Origin: Anaerolineales bacterium
GTDB lineage: Bacteria > Chloroflexota > Anaerolineae > Anaerolineales > Villigracilaceae
Assembly (NCBI GenBank): GCA_016789305.1
Contig: JAEURJ010000016.1
Span: 218,618 to 282,617 of the forward strand
DNA length: 64,000 nucleotides
Reading direction: 5' to 3'
The notes below the pieces were generated by a model. The model was not told where the DNA came from. It saw only the letters and a list, made by a program, of their open reading frames with translations, and searched no databases. Of the stretch, positions 16,573 to 25,829 are shown one piece after another (the stretch's first letter is position 1; the number at the start of each line of letters is the position of its first letter). Both the position numbers and the translations under genes were made by a program.

Positions 16573-17512
16573 CTTTGTTTTCCCCGCGGATCAGATAGAC
16601 GGGCCTGCGTTTGATCTCTTGAAAAATATAACCGATATAAACACCAATAAACCCAAGCAGGATCATGATCGTCCCGCTTGCGATCAAAATGATCGCCATC
16701 AAGGAACTCCAGCCCGGCACGATCCGGTCAAATTGACCGGTGAGCCACAAATTGGAGACGTAAACGATCTGTATGCACGCCAAAATCAAAAATAAAAGCC
16801 CGGTGCTTAGCCCGATATACAGCGGTGTTAATGAAAAAGAAAAAATCGCATCGGAAGCAAGACGAATCATTTTGCCCAATGAGTATTTGGACTTGCCTGC
16901 AATGCGGCTGGTCTCTTGATACGGCAGGATGACCGCCTTATATCCCATCCAAGAAACCATGCCTCGTAAAAAACGATGATATTCCGGCATGGACTTCAAC
17001 CCATCCACCGCCTGGCGGGACATGGCGCGAAAATCTGCAGCACCGGGAAGTACCGTGGTGCCGCTGACGATATTGAGCAAACTATAAAATATTTTAGATG
17101 TTACATTTTTGAAGATGGAAGGATCGCTGGCTTCCGCACGTTGTCCTTGCACAATATCAAAGCCCTGTAAAATAAAATCGATCATCTGCGGAATCACTTC
17201 CGGCGGATGCTGTCCATCGCCATCCAGTGAAACAACGATTTCAGCAGTCGACGCATCCAAGCCCGCCGTCAATGCTGCCTGATGCCCGAAGTTGCGACTC
17301 AGCTGGAGCACGGTCACTCTCGGGTCGTTGGCTGATATCGCTCGAAGCGTATCAGCCGTCCCGTCGCTTGAACCGTCGTCCACATAAATGAAATGGATCT
17401 CGTGCGCAAGCAAATCCACCACACTGCAAATCCGCTTGTGGGTATGTTGGACAACTCCCTCTTCATTGTAGATCGGGATGACAAGGTCGACTGTATTTTT
17501 TTTGGAAGACAT
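16562..17512 (-). CDS. Family 2 glycosyltransferase, polyprenyl-phosphate sugar transferase type (DPM1/GtrB-like)
   Basis: 316 residues from the ATG at 17512; an upstream in-frame extension into glpD is rejected because it reads coding sequence of that gene in another frame. The GT2 fold shows VDLVIPIYNEEG, FIYVDDGSSDGT and VSLDGDGQHPPEVIPQM (the DxD metal site). Two C-terminal transmembrane helices (~235-258 and 270-295) follow. Such enzymes move a sugar from UDP- or GDP-sugar to undecaprenyl phosphate at the inner membrane face. Its only neighbours are glp genes and a phosphatase, so the glycan is unknown. Confidence 0.88.
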   Translation of the reverse strand: MSSKKNTVDLVIPIYNEEGVVQHTHKRICSVVDLLAHEIHFIYVDDGSSDGTADTLRAISANDPRVTVLQLSRNFGHQAALTAGLDASTAEIVVSLDGDGQHPPEVIPQMIDFILQGFDIVQGQRAEASDPSIFKNVTSKIFYSLLNIVSGTTVLPGAADFRAMSRQAVDGLKSMPEYHRFLRGMVSWMGYKAVILPYQETSRIAGKSKYSLGKMIRLASDAIFSFSLTPLYIGLSTGLLFLILACIQIVYVSNLWLTGQFDRIVPGWSSLMAIILIASGTIMILLGFIGVYIGYIFQEIKRRPVYLIRGENKDEQ

Positions 17513-17534
17513 TAAGAAGATTCTACCACGCGCC

Positions 17535-19226
17535 TCAAAACTGGACCCCGTGCCTGTCTGCCAACAAACGCAGTGCGCGCGCCACCTCGGCAGTTTTCTG
17601 CTCCGCTTTCCAGCCCAATGAATCACCCACCACATTGGACAGTTCCTCGATACTCTGCTTCGACAGGCGGCCCAACATGGCCAGCATCGTGCGGCGCAAA
17701 ATCACATCGTCAAGATGAATTACTTTTTCATGCTGTACAAGAAAGGCGATCTCACGCCTTGTGTAATCGGGCAATGTTTGCAGCGGCGCATCACTGACTT
17801 GATTGATGAAATTGGCAACTTCCTCAATGCGTGAACCATATCGGGCATAAAGAGTTTGCAGTCGTTCCTTGCTCAATCCCGTCCAGGCAGCAAATCCATC
17901 CAATTGACGTGATTGTTCACCTGCTTCTGTCGCAAACCCATGACCGCCGCCAATGGGAAGGTCCTGGGTATTTTTTATGCGGGGTTTGCCAAGAAAGTCT
18001 AACGCCTTATCAGTAACCTGCTCCGCGAACGCGCGGAAGGAAGTCCACTTGCCGCCAACCAATGAATAAACGGGAAAATTCAAATTGGTCCAATCACCGC
18101 TCAATACTTCAATGCTGTGATCACGGCTGTATTGACCCGTGCTCTTCGCCGAACTGCTCGCCAAAGGACGAACACCGGTAAATCGAAACACGATATTTTC
18201 ACGAGTCACTTTGATCGTTGGAAAAACACGCGCGATCATGCCAAGAAAATATTCCACTTCTTCATCGGTACACACTGCTTCATCGGGATGTTCGATCTTA
18301 ATGTCAGATGTCCCAACCAGTACGCGATCGTGCAGCGGGAAGATCAATACGATACGGCCATCCTTATTTTCAAAGAAAAATTCATTGCCCCCGATCATCG
18401 CTCGGAGTTCGGGATGGTCCAAAACAAGGTGTGAGCCTTTGGTACCGCCAATGTATTTTGTGGAAACACCCAGGCTGTAATTCGCAAAATCAATCCACGG
18501 ACCGGCGGCATTGATGACCAGCTTCGGTCGAACTTCATACGTTTCATCGGTCAATTCATCGCGCAGCAGAATTGCATCTTTTTCACCGCTGACCATGCTC
18601 ATATAATTCAACGCACGTGCATTGGAACTATCTTCTTCCGCGTCCAACATCAATTCAAGGGCGAGCCGCTCCGGGTTTGAGATCAAGCCATCATAATACG
18701 TCGCCGTATTAACAATATCTGCGTTTAGTTTCTTCCATTTCTTCAGTGATGTGCTCTTCGACAAAAATTGATGTCGCGGCACCGTACGATTTCTGCCGGT
18801 GTAGGCATCGTACATCATCAACCCAAGCTTGATGATGATGGATCCGCGCTCGGAAGGCTTATCCATCCAGCCCAGGAACTTGAGCGGTGCATTTAACATT
18901 CCAGAAAAATATCGAAAGATCGGAATCGTCGTCGGAAGCGGTTTAACGATATGCGGTGCATTCTTGATCATGCGGTTGCGTTCCTGCACCGCCTCACGCA
19001 CCAAACGAAATTCCCCGTTCTCCAAATAACGAATACCGCCATGTGCCATGTGCGAAGAAGCCGCACTTGCACCCGAGCAGAAATCAGCGCGGTCAACAAG
19101 CAGCACATCCACGCCATTCACAGCCAGGTCGCGGAAGGTGCCAATACCATTGATCCCTGCGCCCACGATCAACACGGAGATATTTGGATTTTCTTTAAGA
19201 GAGGAGAGAATTTCGTTTCGATTCAT
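17535..19226 (-). CDS. glpD: Glycerol-3-phosphate dehydrogenase (FAD, GlpD/GlpA type)
   Basis: 563 residues. LIVGAGINGIGTFRDLAVNG is the FAD-binding motif, and CSGASAASSHMAHGGIRYLE and SLVGGKWTSFRAFAEQ match the GlpD/GlpA family. It oxidises sn-glycerol 3-phosphate to dihydroxyacetone phosphate at the membrane and feeds quinone. A helical C-terminal domain (~415-563) is present. The start lies 3 nt from the stop of glpK, so the pair forms a glycerol-use operon. Confidence 0.94.
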   Translation of the reverse strand: MNRNEILSSLKENPNISVLIVGAGINGIGTFRDLAVNGVDVLLVDRADFCSGASAASSHMAHGGIRYLENGEFRLVREAVQERNRMIKNAPHIVKPLPTTIPIFRYFSGMLNAPLKFLGWMDKPSERGSIIIKLGLMMYDAYTGRNRTVPRHQFLSKSTSLKKWKKLNADIVNTATYYDGLISNPERLALELMLDAEEDSSNARALNYMSMVSGEKDAILLRDELTDETYEVRPKLVINAAGPWIDFANYSLGVSTKYIGGTKGSHLVLDHPELRAMIGGNEFFFENKDGRIVLIFPLHDRVLVGTSDIKIEHPDEAVCTDEEVEYFLGMIARVFPTIKVTRENIVFRFTGVRPLASSSAKSTGQYSRDHSIEVLSGDWTNLNFPVYSLVGGKWTSFRAFAEQVTDKALDFLGKPRIKNTQDLPIGGGHGFATEAGEQSRQLDGFAAWTGLSKERLQTLYARYGSRIEEVANFINQVSDAPLQTLPDYTRREIAFLVQHEKVIHLDDVILRRTMLAMLGRLSKQSIEELSNVVGDSLGWKAEQKTAEVARALRLLADRHGVQF

Positions 19227-19229
19227 TTT

Positions 19230-20714
19230 TTACGCTTCAACCCAATCAAACGTTCGTGTGACCGCTTTCTTCCAACCTGAGTATAAACCCTCTCGCTGCT
19301 TTGAGTCCATTTTGGGAGTCCATTCTTTATCTTTTCCCCAGTTAGCGCGAAGCTCATCGTAATCTCTCCAAAAACCAACGGCAAGCCCGGCAGCATAAGC
19401 TGCACCCAACGCAGTTGTCTCTGCCACCTTCGGACGCACCACCGGCACATCCAAAATATCAGATTGGAACTGCATCAGCAATTCATTGAAGACCATGCCC
19501 CCATCCACCTTCAACGCCTTGAGCTTCACACCCGAGTCATGTTCCATCGCATCCAGCACTTCACAAGTTTGGTATGCGGTCGCCTCCAATGCCGCCCGTG
19601 CAATGTGACCTTTATTGACATAACGAGTCATGCCAGCGATCACCCCGCGCGCATCCGACCTCCAATACGGCGCATACAATCCGCTGAACGCCGGGACAAA
19701 ATAAATGCCGCCGTTATCTTCGACCGATTTCGCCAGCGCCTCCACCTCCGCCGACGATTGGATCAGTCCCAAGTTATCTCTCAGCCACTGGATCAACGCC
19801 CCCGCCATCGCAATCGAACCTTCCAACGCATAGACCGCTTTTTGATTTCCGATTTTGTATCCAAGTGTGGTCAACAGCCCCGAGTTGGATGGAACGGGAA
19901 TCTCTCCCATGTTCATTAACATGAAACAGCCCGTGCCGTAGGTATTCTTCGCTTCGCCTGCGCTGTAACAGGTCTGACCAAAAAGCGCAGCCTGTTGATC
20001 TCCCAAATCCCCCGCGACCGGCACACCTTCCAAAATCATTCTTGCCTTGCCATATTCTTCCGAAGAAGAACGGATCTCGGGCAGCATCGCACGCGGAACA
20101 TCCAGCAACTTGAGAAGCTCATCGTCCCAATTCAGGGTTTGCAAGTTCATTAATAAAGTGCGTGAGGCATTCGTCACATCGGTGACATGCCTGCCTGTTA
20201 AATTCCAAATCACCCACGTATCCATATTGCCGAAGATCAACTCCCCTTTTTCCGCCTTGGCTCGTGCCCCATCCACATTATCTAAAATCCATTTTATTTT
20301 GGGGCCTGAAAAATACGTTGCTAAAGGCAATCCGGTCTTCGACCGAAGCCGGTCCTGCCCCCCATTGCTCGCCAACCCATTGCAGATCACATCCGTCCGC
20401 GTGTCCTGCCAGACGATGGCGTTATAAATCGGCTTACCTGTCTTCTTTTCCCAAACTAGTGTAGTCTCGCGCTGATTGGTCACCCCGATGGCTGCGATAT
20501 CTGAAACAGAACACTTGGCTTTCGCCATTGCGCCTTGCATGACCTCTTGCGTGTTCTGCCATATTTCAAGCGCGTCATGTTCCACCCAGCCAGGCCTCGG
20601 ATAAATTTGCTTGTGTTCTTTTTGGTCAACGGCAACGATGTTCCCCAAATGGTCAAAAATAATAAAACGAGTGCTGGTCGTTCCCTGGTCAATGGCACCG
20701 ACGTATTTTGACAT
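19230..20714 (-). CDS. glpK: Glycerol kinase
   Basis: 494 residues, the normal length. AIDQGTTSTRFIIFD is the N-terminal ATPase motif, and GVTNQRETTLVWEK, YGTGCFMLMNMGE and LKVDGGMVFNELLMQFQSD are characteristic of GlpK. It phosphorylates glycerol to sn-glycerol 3-phosphate in the cytoplasm. AAAGGA precedes the ATG. It is the first gene of a six-gene minus-strand run; no glpF transporter is visible beside it. Confidence 0.96.
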   Translation of the reverse strand: MSKYVGAIDQGTTSTRFIIFDHLGNIVAVDQKEHKQIYPRPGWVEHDALEIWQNTQEVMQGAMAKAKCSVSDIAAIGVTNQRETTLVWEKKTGKPIYNAIVWQDTRTDVICNGLASNGGQDRLRSKTGLPLATYFSGPKIKWILDNVDGARAKAEKGELIFGNMDTWVIWNLTGRHVTDVTNASRTLLMNLQTLNWDDELLKLLDVPRAMLPEIRSSSEEYGKARMILEGVPVAGDLGDQQAALFGQTCYSAGEAKNTYGTGCFMLMNMGEIPVPSNSGLLTTLGYKIGNQKAVYALEGSIAMAGALIQWLRDNLGLIQSSAEVEALAKSVEDNGGIYFVPAFSGLYAPYWRSDARGVIAGMTRYVNKGHIARAALEATAYQTCEVLDAMEHDSGVKLKALKVDGGMVFNELLMQFQSDILDVPVVRPKVAETTALGAAYAAGLAVGFWRDYDELRANWGKDKEWTPKMDSKQREGLYSGWKKAVTRTFDWVEA

Positions 20715-20771
20715 GGCAGTTTTCCTTTACTTAATTGTAAAACAAAACACGAAAAAACACATTTTTAAATA

Positions 20772-20801
20772 AAAATGACGGATGCTTATGCCCGTCATTT
20801 T
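20772..20801 (-). terminator. Intrinsic terminator after prfC
   Basis: Perfect 10-bp stem AAAATGACGG / CCGTCATTTT with a 10-nt loop. The minus-strand reading continues into a T-rich tail. It separates prfC from glpK. Confidence 0.85.
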
Positions 20802-20815
20802 GTATTGATTCGATC

Positions 20816-22441
20816 CTATTTATTACCCGCGACATCCACAAACTGCAAGTCCGGATATTTTTCAGTGTAATGCTTCAATAAGAATGTAGAACCGAACAGT
20901 GCCACCCATGCATCGCGGGAATCCCGCGCAACGATTACTTCTCCCCGGCTTGGCAGATTTTCAACTGCCTTATCGTCACCTTTGATCCAACGCAATGCGA
21001 CATGGGGCAGTCGTTCCAGTTCCGTCGGGACATTGTATTCAGCTTTCAAGCGGGCCTGCACCACATCAAATTGCAATTGACCCACCACCGCGAGAATGGG
21101 CTCGCGCTTGAAGGCATTGATGTTGTACATGACCTGCACCGCACCTTCACTTTCCAATTGGGAAAGTCCTTTGGCAAATTGTTTCTGCTTGTTCAAATCT
21201 GTATTTCGCAGTAAGGCAAAATGCTCGGGCTGAAAGCGTGGAATGGAAACAAAGCGCACCAATTTCCCTGAACATAGCGAATCCCCGATCGCAAAGCCTT
21301 CATTATTCGGGATTCCCAACACATCACCGGGGAATGCTTCATCGATGATCTCGCGTTCGTTGGCAAACGGCTTGTACGGGCGCAGCATACGAATCATCTT
21401 TCCGCTTTGGGTATGCATCAGGTCCATGCCGCGTTCAAAACGTCCCGAACAGATGCGCAGGAAGGCCACACTATCGCGATGCTTCGGATTCATATTCGCT
21501 TGAATCTTGAAAATGAATCCGGAGAAATCCTCCTCCTGCGGCATTACAATTCCCTCCTCACTTTCATAAGGCTGCGGCAGGGGAGCGTATTTCACAAATG
21601 TATCCAAAAATAAACGGACGCCAAAATTGGTTACCGCGCTTCCGAAAAATACCGGGGTTTGTTTTTCGTTCAACACATCCTGATGATTAAAAATGACACC
21701 CACTTCGTCCAACAAATGAATACTTTCCTCAAGTTGATTAAAACGATTCTGAGATAATACTTTGTTTTTGACGAGGTTTTCCAAGGGCATGAACACTTCT
21801 GGTGCCATGCGTTCATTGCGCTCGGTACGCTCGAACACATATACGCCTTTTTCTGCACGGTCATAGACACCGCGGAATTCAGGGCCATCACCGATCGGCC
21901 AATTCATGGGAATGGGTTCCATACCCAACACTTTTTTGATCTCATCCAGCAAATCCAATGGATCGCGAGCGGGACGATCCATCTTGTTGATAAAAGTGAA
22001 AATCGGTATGCCGCGCTTGCGGCAGACTTCAAATAATTTCAGAGTTTGTGGTTCGATACCTTTGGCAGCATCGATCACCATCACGGCGCTGTCCACTGCT
22101 GAAAGAGTACGATAGGTATCCTCCGAGAAATCCTGATGCCCCGGCGTATCCAGCAAATTGACAATGCAGTCGTGATAGGGAAATTGCAAAATGGTCGAAG
22201 TGATCGAAATGCCGCGTTCGCGTTCCATCTCCATCCAATCGGAAGTGGTGGAACGCTGATTTTTACGCGCGCGAACATTCCCCGCCAGTTCGATTGCGTT
22301 TCCATAAAGGAGCAGTTTTTCGGTAAGAGTGGTTTTGCCGGCATCCGGGTGAGAGATGATGGCAAAGGTACGCCGCGCGGCGATGGATTCTTGAATGGAG
22401 CCTTTTTGAGCGGGCTTGATCGCTGGTATTTCTTCCTGCAT
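20816..22441 (-). CDS. prfC: Peptide chain release factor 3
   Basis: 541 residues of a translational GTPase. SHPDAGKTTLTEKLL is G1, RGISITSTI G2, LDTPGHQDFSEDT G3 and FINKMDRPARDP G4. RF3-specific features include the SDWMEMERERGIS stretch and the C-terminal FDVVQARLKAEYNVP segment. RF3 releases RF1/RF2 from the ribosome after peptide release. GGAGAAAAA precedes the ATG, and a TAAAAT lies 30 nt further upstream. Confidence 0.95.
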   Translation of the reverse strand: MQEEIPAIKPAQKGSIQESIAARRTFAIISHPDAGKTTLTEKLLLYGNAIELAGNVRARKNQRSTTSDWMEMERERGISITSTILQFPYHDCIVNLLDTPGHQDFSEDTYRTLSAVDSAVMVIDAAKGIEPQTLKLFEVCRKRGIPIFTFINKMDRPARDPLDLLDEIKKVLGMEPIPMNWPIGDGPEFRGVYDRAEKGVYVFERTERNERMAPEVFMPLENLVKNKVLSQNRFNQLEESIHLLDEVGVIFNHQDVLNEKQTPVFFGSAVTNFGVRLFLDTFVKYAPLPQPYESEEGIVMPQEEDFSGFIFKIQANMNPKHRDSVAFLRICSGRFERGMDLMHTQSGKMIRMLRPYKPFANEREIIDEAFPGDVLGIPNNEGFAIGDSLCSGKLVRFVSIPRFQPEHFALLRNTDLNKQKQFAKGLSQLESEGAVQVMYNINAFKREPILAVVGQLQFDVVQARLKAEYNVPTELERLPHVALRWIKGDDKAVENLPSRGEVIVARDSRDAWVALFGSTFLLKHYTEKYPDLQFVDVAGNK

Positions 22442-22504
22442 TTTTTCTCCTAAAATTTACAAAGGCCGTAAATTTTAGCATGGATTTTATGGAATATAAT
22501 GCCC

Positions 22505-22597
22505 GCGGTCACAAATTGCTTTCCCGCTCGAAAAAAGATCAATTTGTGACGCGACGGGTATAAATAAATCCCCGCCAAATTGGCGGGGATTTATTTA
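22505..22597 (+). ncRNA. Candidate small structured RNA between prfC and katG
   Basis: A perfect TATAAT at 22495-22500 on the plus strand is followed by inverted repeat GTCACAAATTG (22508) / CAATTTGTGAC (22540), flanked by CCCGCG and GCGACGGG that can extend the stem. A second strong hairpin follows at 22562-22597. No gene lies on the plus strand here, so an RNA of about 95 nt is possible. No good -35 hexamer was found. The inverted repeat could instead be an operator. Confidence 0.25.
22562..22597. terminator. Intrinsic terminator downstream of katG
   Basis: Perfect stem AAATAAATCCCCGCCAA / TTGGCGGGGATTTATTT. It is about 17 nt beyond the katG stop on the minus strand. On the plus strand it could end the candidate small RNA. 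Confidence 0.8.
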
Positions 22598-22613
22598 TCA
22601 GCAACCTCGCGAC

Positions 22614-24806
22614 TTAGACAATATCGAAGCGGTCGAGGTTCATCACCTTATTCCACGCCGCCACGAAGTCGCGCACGAACTTTTCCTTGTTGTCATCCTG
22701 TGCATAGACTTCGGCAAGAGCACGTAGTTGTGAGTTGGAGCCGAAGACCAGATCCACACGAGTGCCGGTCCATTTGACTTCGCCGGTCTTGCGGTTGTGA
22801 GCCTTGAAAGTGTCGGCGGCTTCCGAAGTGGGATGCCAGACAACGCCCATATCGGTCAGGTTGACGAAAAAGTCGTTGGTCAACTTGCCAGGCTGATTGG
22901 TGAACACGCCGTTCTGTGAACCGCCAACATTAGCACCGAGCACACGTAGACCGCCAACGAGCACGGTCATTTCAGGAGCGCTCAGGGTCAGCAGTTGAGC
23001 CTTGTCCACCAGCAGCTCTTCAGCAGAGACTGTGAAGGTCGCCTTTTGGTAGTTGCGGAAGCCATCCGCTTCGGGTTCGAGCACGGCGAAGGATTCCACA
23101 TCGGTTTGAGCTTGTGTCGCATCGGCGCGGCCCGGTGTGAAGGGTACTTTCACCGTGTAACCAGAATCCTTGGCCGCCGCTTCAACAGCCGCACAACCGC
23201 CTAGCACGATCAGATCAGCCAGCGAAACCTTCTTGCCATCTGCTTGAGCGCCGTTGAATTCTTTGCGGATGCGCTCCAACGTCTTGAGCACCTTTGCCAA
23301 TTGCGCAGGCTGATTGACTTCCCAATCTTTTTGCGGAGACAAACGAATCCGCGCGCCATTGGCACCGCCGCGTTTGTCCGATCCTCTAAAAGTGGAGGCA
23401 GAGGCCCAGGCTGTAGAAACAAGCTCGGATATGGAAAGACCCGATGCTAGTATCTCCTTTTTCAGCGTGGCGACATCCTTCGCACCGATCAACTTTTGGT
23501 TGACTGCGGGGAGCGGATCCTGCCAGATCAAATCTTCCTTCGGGACTTCTGGTCCCAGATAACGGGCTTTGGGACCCATATCGCGATGAGTCAGCTTGAA
23601 CCAGGCGCGGGCAAAGGCATCTGCAAACGCTTTGGGATCATTATGGAAGCGGCGAGCAATCGGCTCATAGATCGGGTCAAAGCGCAACGACAAGTCGGCG
23701 GTGGTCATCATCGGCGCATGTTTTTTTGACGGATCATGCGCGTCGGGGATCATGTGCTCAGGCTTGCAGTTTTTCGCCTGCCACTGTTGCGCGCCCGCCG
23801 GGCTTTTGATCAGTTCCCACTCGTAACCAAAAAGCATATCGAAATAGCCCATATCCCATTGGGTGGGATTGGGCTTCCATGCGCCTTCAATGCCGCTGGT
23901 GGTGGTGTGAACGCCCACGCCTGTTCCCAATTTATTCTTCCAACCCAATCCCATTTCTTCGAGTGGAGCGGCTTCAGGTTCGGGACCGACAAGTTTGGGG
24001 TTGCCTGCGCCATGTGCTTTGCCGAAGGTGTGTCCGCCAGCGACAAGTGCAACGGTCTCTTCATCATTCATCGCCATGCGGGCAAAAGTCTCACGCACAT
24101 CACGGCCCGAAGCAACGGGGTCGGGATTGCCATTGGGCCCTTCGGGATTGACATAGATCAAGCCCATCTGCACGGCCGCCAACGGATTCTCCAGATCACG
24201 GTCACCGCTATAACGTTTATCACCCAGCCAGGTTTCTTCGTTGCCCCAATAAATATCTTCCTCGGGCTGCCAGATGTCCGCGCGTCCCCCACCGAAACCG
24301 AAGGTCTTGAAACCCATCGATTCGAGTGCAACGTTGCCTGCAAGAATCATCAAGTCTGCCCATGAGAGTTTGTTGCCGTATTTCTGCTTGATGGGCCAAA
24401 GCAGACGGCGCGCTTTATCGAGGCTGACGTTGTCTGGCCAGCTATTGACCGGCGCAAACCGCTGGTTGCCGGTGCCACCCCCACCACGACCATCTGCGGT
24501 GCGATAGGTGCCGGCACTGTGCCAAGCCATACGGATCATCAAACCGCCGTAATGACCCCAGTCCGCGGGCCACCACTCTTGCGAGTCGGTCATCAGTTGG
24601 GCCAGATCTTTTTTGACCGCGGCCAGGTTCAACTTTTTGAATTCTTTGGCGTAATCGAAATCAGGATCCATCGGGTTGGAGGCAGGCGCATGTTGGTGCA
24701 AAATATTCAGGTTGAGTTGATTTGGCCACCAATCTTGGTTGGATGTGCCACGGCTGGCAGATGTCATACCAGCGTGAGGAACAGGGCATTTACTTTCGTC
24801 GCTCAT
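22614..24806 (-). CDS. katG: Catalase-peroxidase KatG
   Basis: 730 residues, the full two-domain length. The active N-terminal domain has IRMAWHSAGTYRTADGRGG (distal Arg, Trp and His), MGLIYVNPEGPNG (Tyr of the Met-Tyr-Trp adduct) and VALVAGGHTFGKAHGAG (proximal His). The C-terminal domain is the usual haem-less copy. It breaks down hydrogen peroxide by catalase and peroxidase cycles in the cytoplasm. The gene is divergent from oxyR across a 135-bp region with an OxyR operator, so peroxide induction is likely. AAGGAGAATAACA precedes the ATG. Confidence 0.97.
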   Translation of the reverse strand: MSDESKCPVPHAGMTSASRGTSNQDWWPNQLNLNILHQHAPASNPMDPDFDYAKEFKKLNLAAVKKDLAQLMTDSQEWWPADWGHYGGLMIRMAWHSAGTYRTADGRGGGGTGNQRFAPVNSWPDNVSLDKARRLLWPIKQKYGNKLSWADLMILAGNVALESMGFKTFGFGGGRADIWQPEEDIYWGNEETWLGDKRYSGDRDLENPLAAVQMGLIYVNPEGPNGNPDPVASGRDVRETFARMAMNDEETVALVAGGHTFGKAHGAGNPKLVGPEPEAAPLEEMGLGWKNKLGTGVGVHTTTSGIEGAWKPNPTQWDMGYFDMLFGYEWELIKSPAGAQQWQAKNCKPEHMIPDAHDPSKKHAPMMTTADLSLRFDPIYEPIARRFHNDPKAFADAFARAWFKLTHRDMGPKARYLGPEVPKEDLIWQDPLPAVNQKLIGAKDVATLKKEILASGLSISELVSTAWASASTFRGSDKRGGANGARIRLSPQKDWEVNQPAQLAKVLKTLERIRKEFNGAQADGKKVSLADLIVLGGCAAVEAAAKDSGYTVKVPFTPGRADATQAQTDVESFAVLEPEADGFRNYQKATFTVSAEELLVDKAQLLTLSAPEMTVLVGGLRVLGANVGGSQNGVFTNQPGKLTNDFFVNLTDMGVVWHPTSEAADTFKAHNRKTGEVKWTGTRVDLVFGSNSQLRALAEVYAQDDNKEKFVRDFVAAWNKVMNLDRFDIV

Positions 24807-24891
24807 TGTTATTCTCCTTGGTGTGATTGAAACATAGTAGATATGTAAAATATTCTGATCTCATTGTACAACCTTGAGTTATAGATGTAAA

Positions 24892-24928
24892 ATATAGGAT
24901 AACTATATATATCATAGCCAAAAACTAT
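24892..24928. promoter_or_regulatory. OxyR operator between katG and oxyR
   Basis: Four tetranucleotides ATAT, CTAT, ATAG and CTAT are each separated by exactly 7 nt. The known OxyR site is ATAG-n7-CTAT-n7-ATAG-n7-CTAT, so 15 of 16 core bases match. It ends 13 nt before the oxyR ATG and lies about 85 nt upstream of the katG ATG. That suits autoregulation of oxyR and activation of katG. Confidence 0.75.
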
Positions 24929-24941
24929 AACAGAGACCTGC

Positions 24942-25826
24942 ATGGAAATTCACCAACTCACCTATTTTGTCGCTGTTGCTGAAACAGGCAGTTTTAGCCG
25001 CGCCGCTGAACGATGCAACATCACCCAGCCCTCACTCAGCCAACAGATCATGAAATTGGAACAGGAATTAGGAGAAACCCTTTTTGAACGTCTCCCCCGC
25101 AAAGTAGTACTGACTGATGCGGGCCGAATTTTATTGCCTAGAGCAATCACTATTCTTGGAGATCTTCAAAATATTAAACATACACTGAATCAAAATATGG
25201 ATGCAGGTCATGGCCTGCTGCATGTTGGCTTTATACCCACCATTGCGCCATTTGTTTTACCACACGTGATCAAACGTTTCAGTCAGGAATATCCAAACGC
25301 ACATCTCACCGTACAGGAAGACGTTACCGAGTCCCTTGTGCATGACCTAATAGACGGAAAATTAGATGTTGGCATTACCAGCATGCCCATTCACAATAAG
25401 TTGATTCGCACGCAGGAGCTGCATACCGAACCCTTGCTGGTTGCATCCTCCCGAAAAAACGACATCATCACCCGGGCATCCATCCGCGTGAAAGAATTGG
25501 ATGATCTCCCATTTATCGCGCTTAGCGAAATGCACTGTCTTGGCGAGCAGATACAATCATTTTGTCACTTGCAAAAGTTGGAATTAAAAGTCGTCTGCGA
25601 TACATCTCAACTAACCACCGTGCAAAATTGCGTTGCGCTTGGTCTGGGCGTTTCACTCGTTCCGCGCGCTCTGGCCGTCAGCGATTCATCCAACCGCATT
25701 ACTTATCGAAGCTTGAGTGATACATCGCCGCAAAGAAAGATCGCTGCCGCAACTCGCGCAGATAGAACCCCGTCCTTTCTTGCGCAAAAATTCATTGAGA
25801 TCGTACGCGAAGAATATCCAACGTAG
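24942..25826 (+). CDS. oxyR: OxyR-type LysR-family peroxide regulator
   Basis: 294 residues. The N-terminal winged helix-turn-helix is standard LysR (FVAVAETGSFSRAAERCNITQ). In the sensor domain MHCLGEQIQSFCHL places two cysteines nine residues apart, the spacing of the C199-C208 redox pair in E. coli OxyR (HCLRDQAMGFC), including the His before the first Cys. Peroxide would oxidise them to a disulfide and activate transcription. Divergent katG and the operator between them fit this role fully. Confidence 0.9.
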   Translation: MEIHQLTYFVAVAETGSFSRAAERCNITQPSLSQQIMKLEQELGETLFERLPRKVVLTDAGRILLPRAITILGDLQNIKHTLNQNMDAGHGLLHVGFIPTIAPFVLPHVIKRFSQEYPNAHLTVQEDVTESLVHDLIDGKLDVGITSMPIHNKLIRTQELHTEPLLVASSRKNDIITRASIRVKELDDLPFIALSEMHCLGEQIQSFCHLQKLELKVVCDTSQLTTVQNCVALGLGVSLVPRALAVSDSSNRITYRSLSDTSPQRKIAAATRADRTPSFLAQKFIEIVREEYPT

Positions 25827-25829
25827 CGC

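Noticed and set aside
16562..17635. Longer form of the GT2 protein starting at 17635
   Set aside because: The extra 41 residues overlap the 3' end of glpD in another frame and precede the normal GT2 start; the ATG at 17512 is used instead.
23736..24365. 209-codon open frame antisense to katG
   Set aside because: Shadow of katG codon usage with no recognisable domain.
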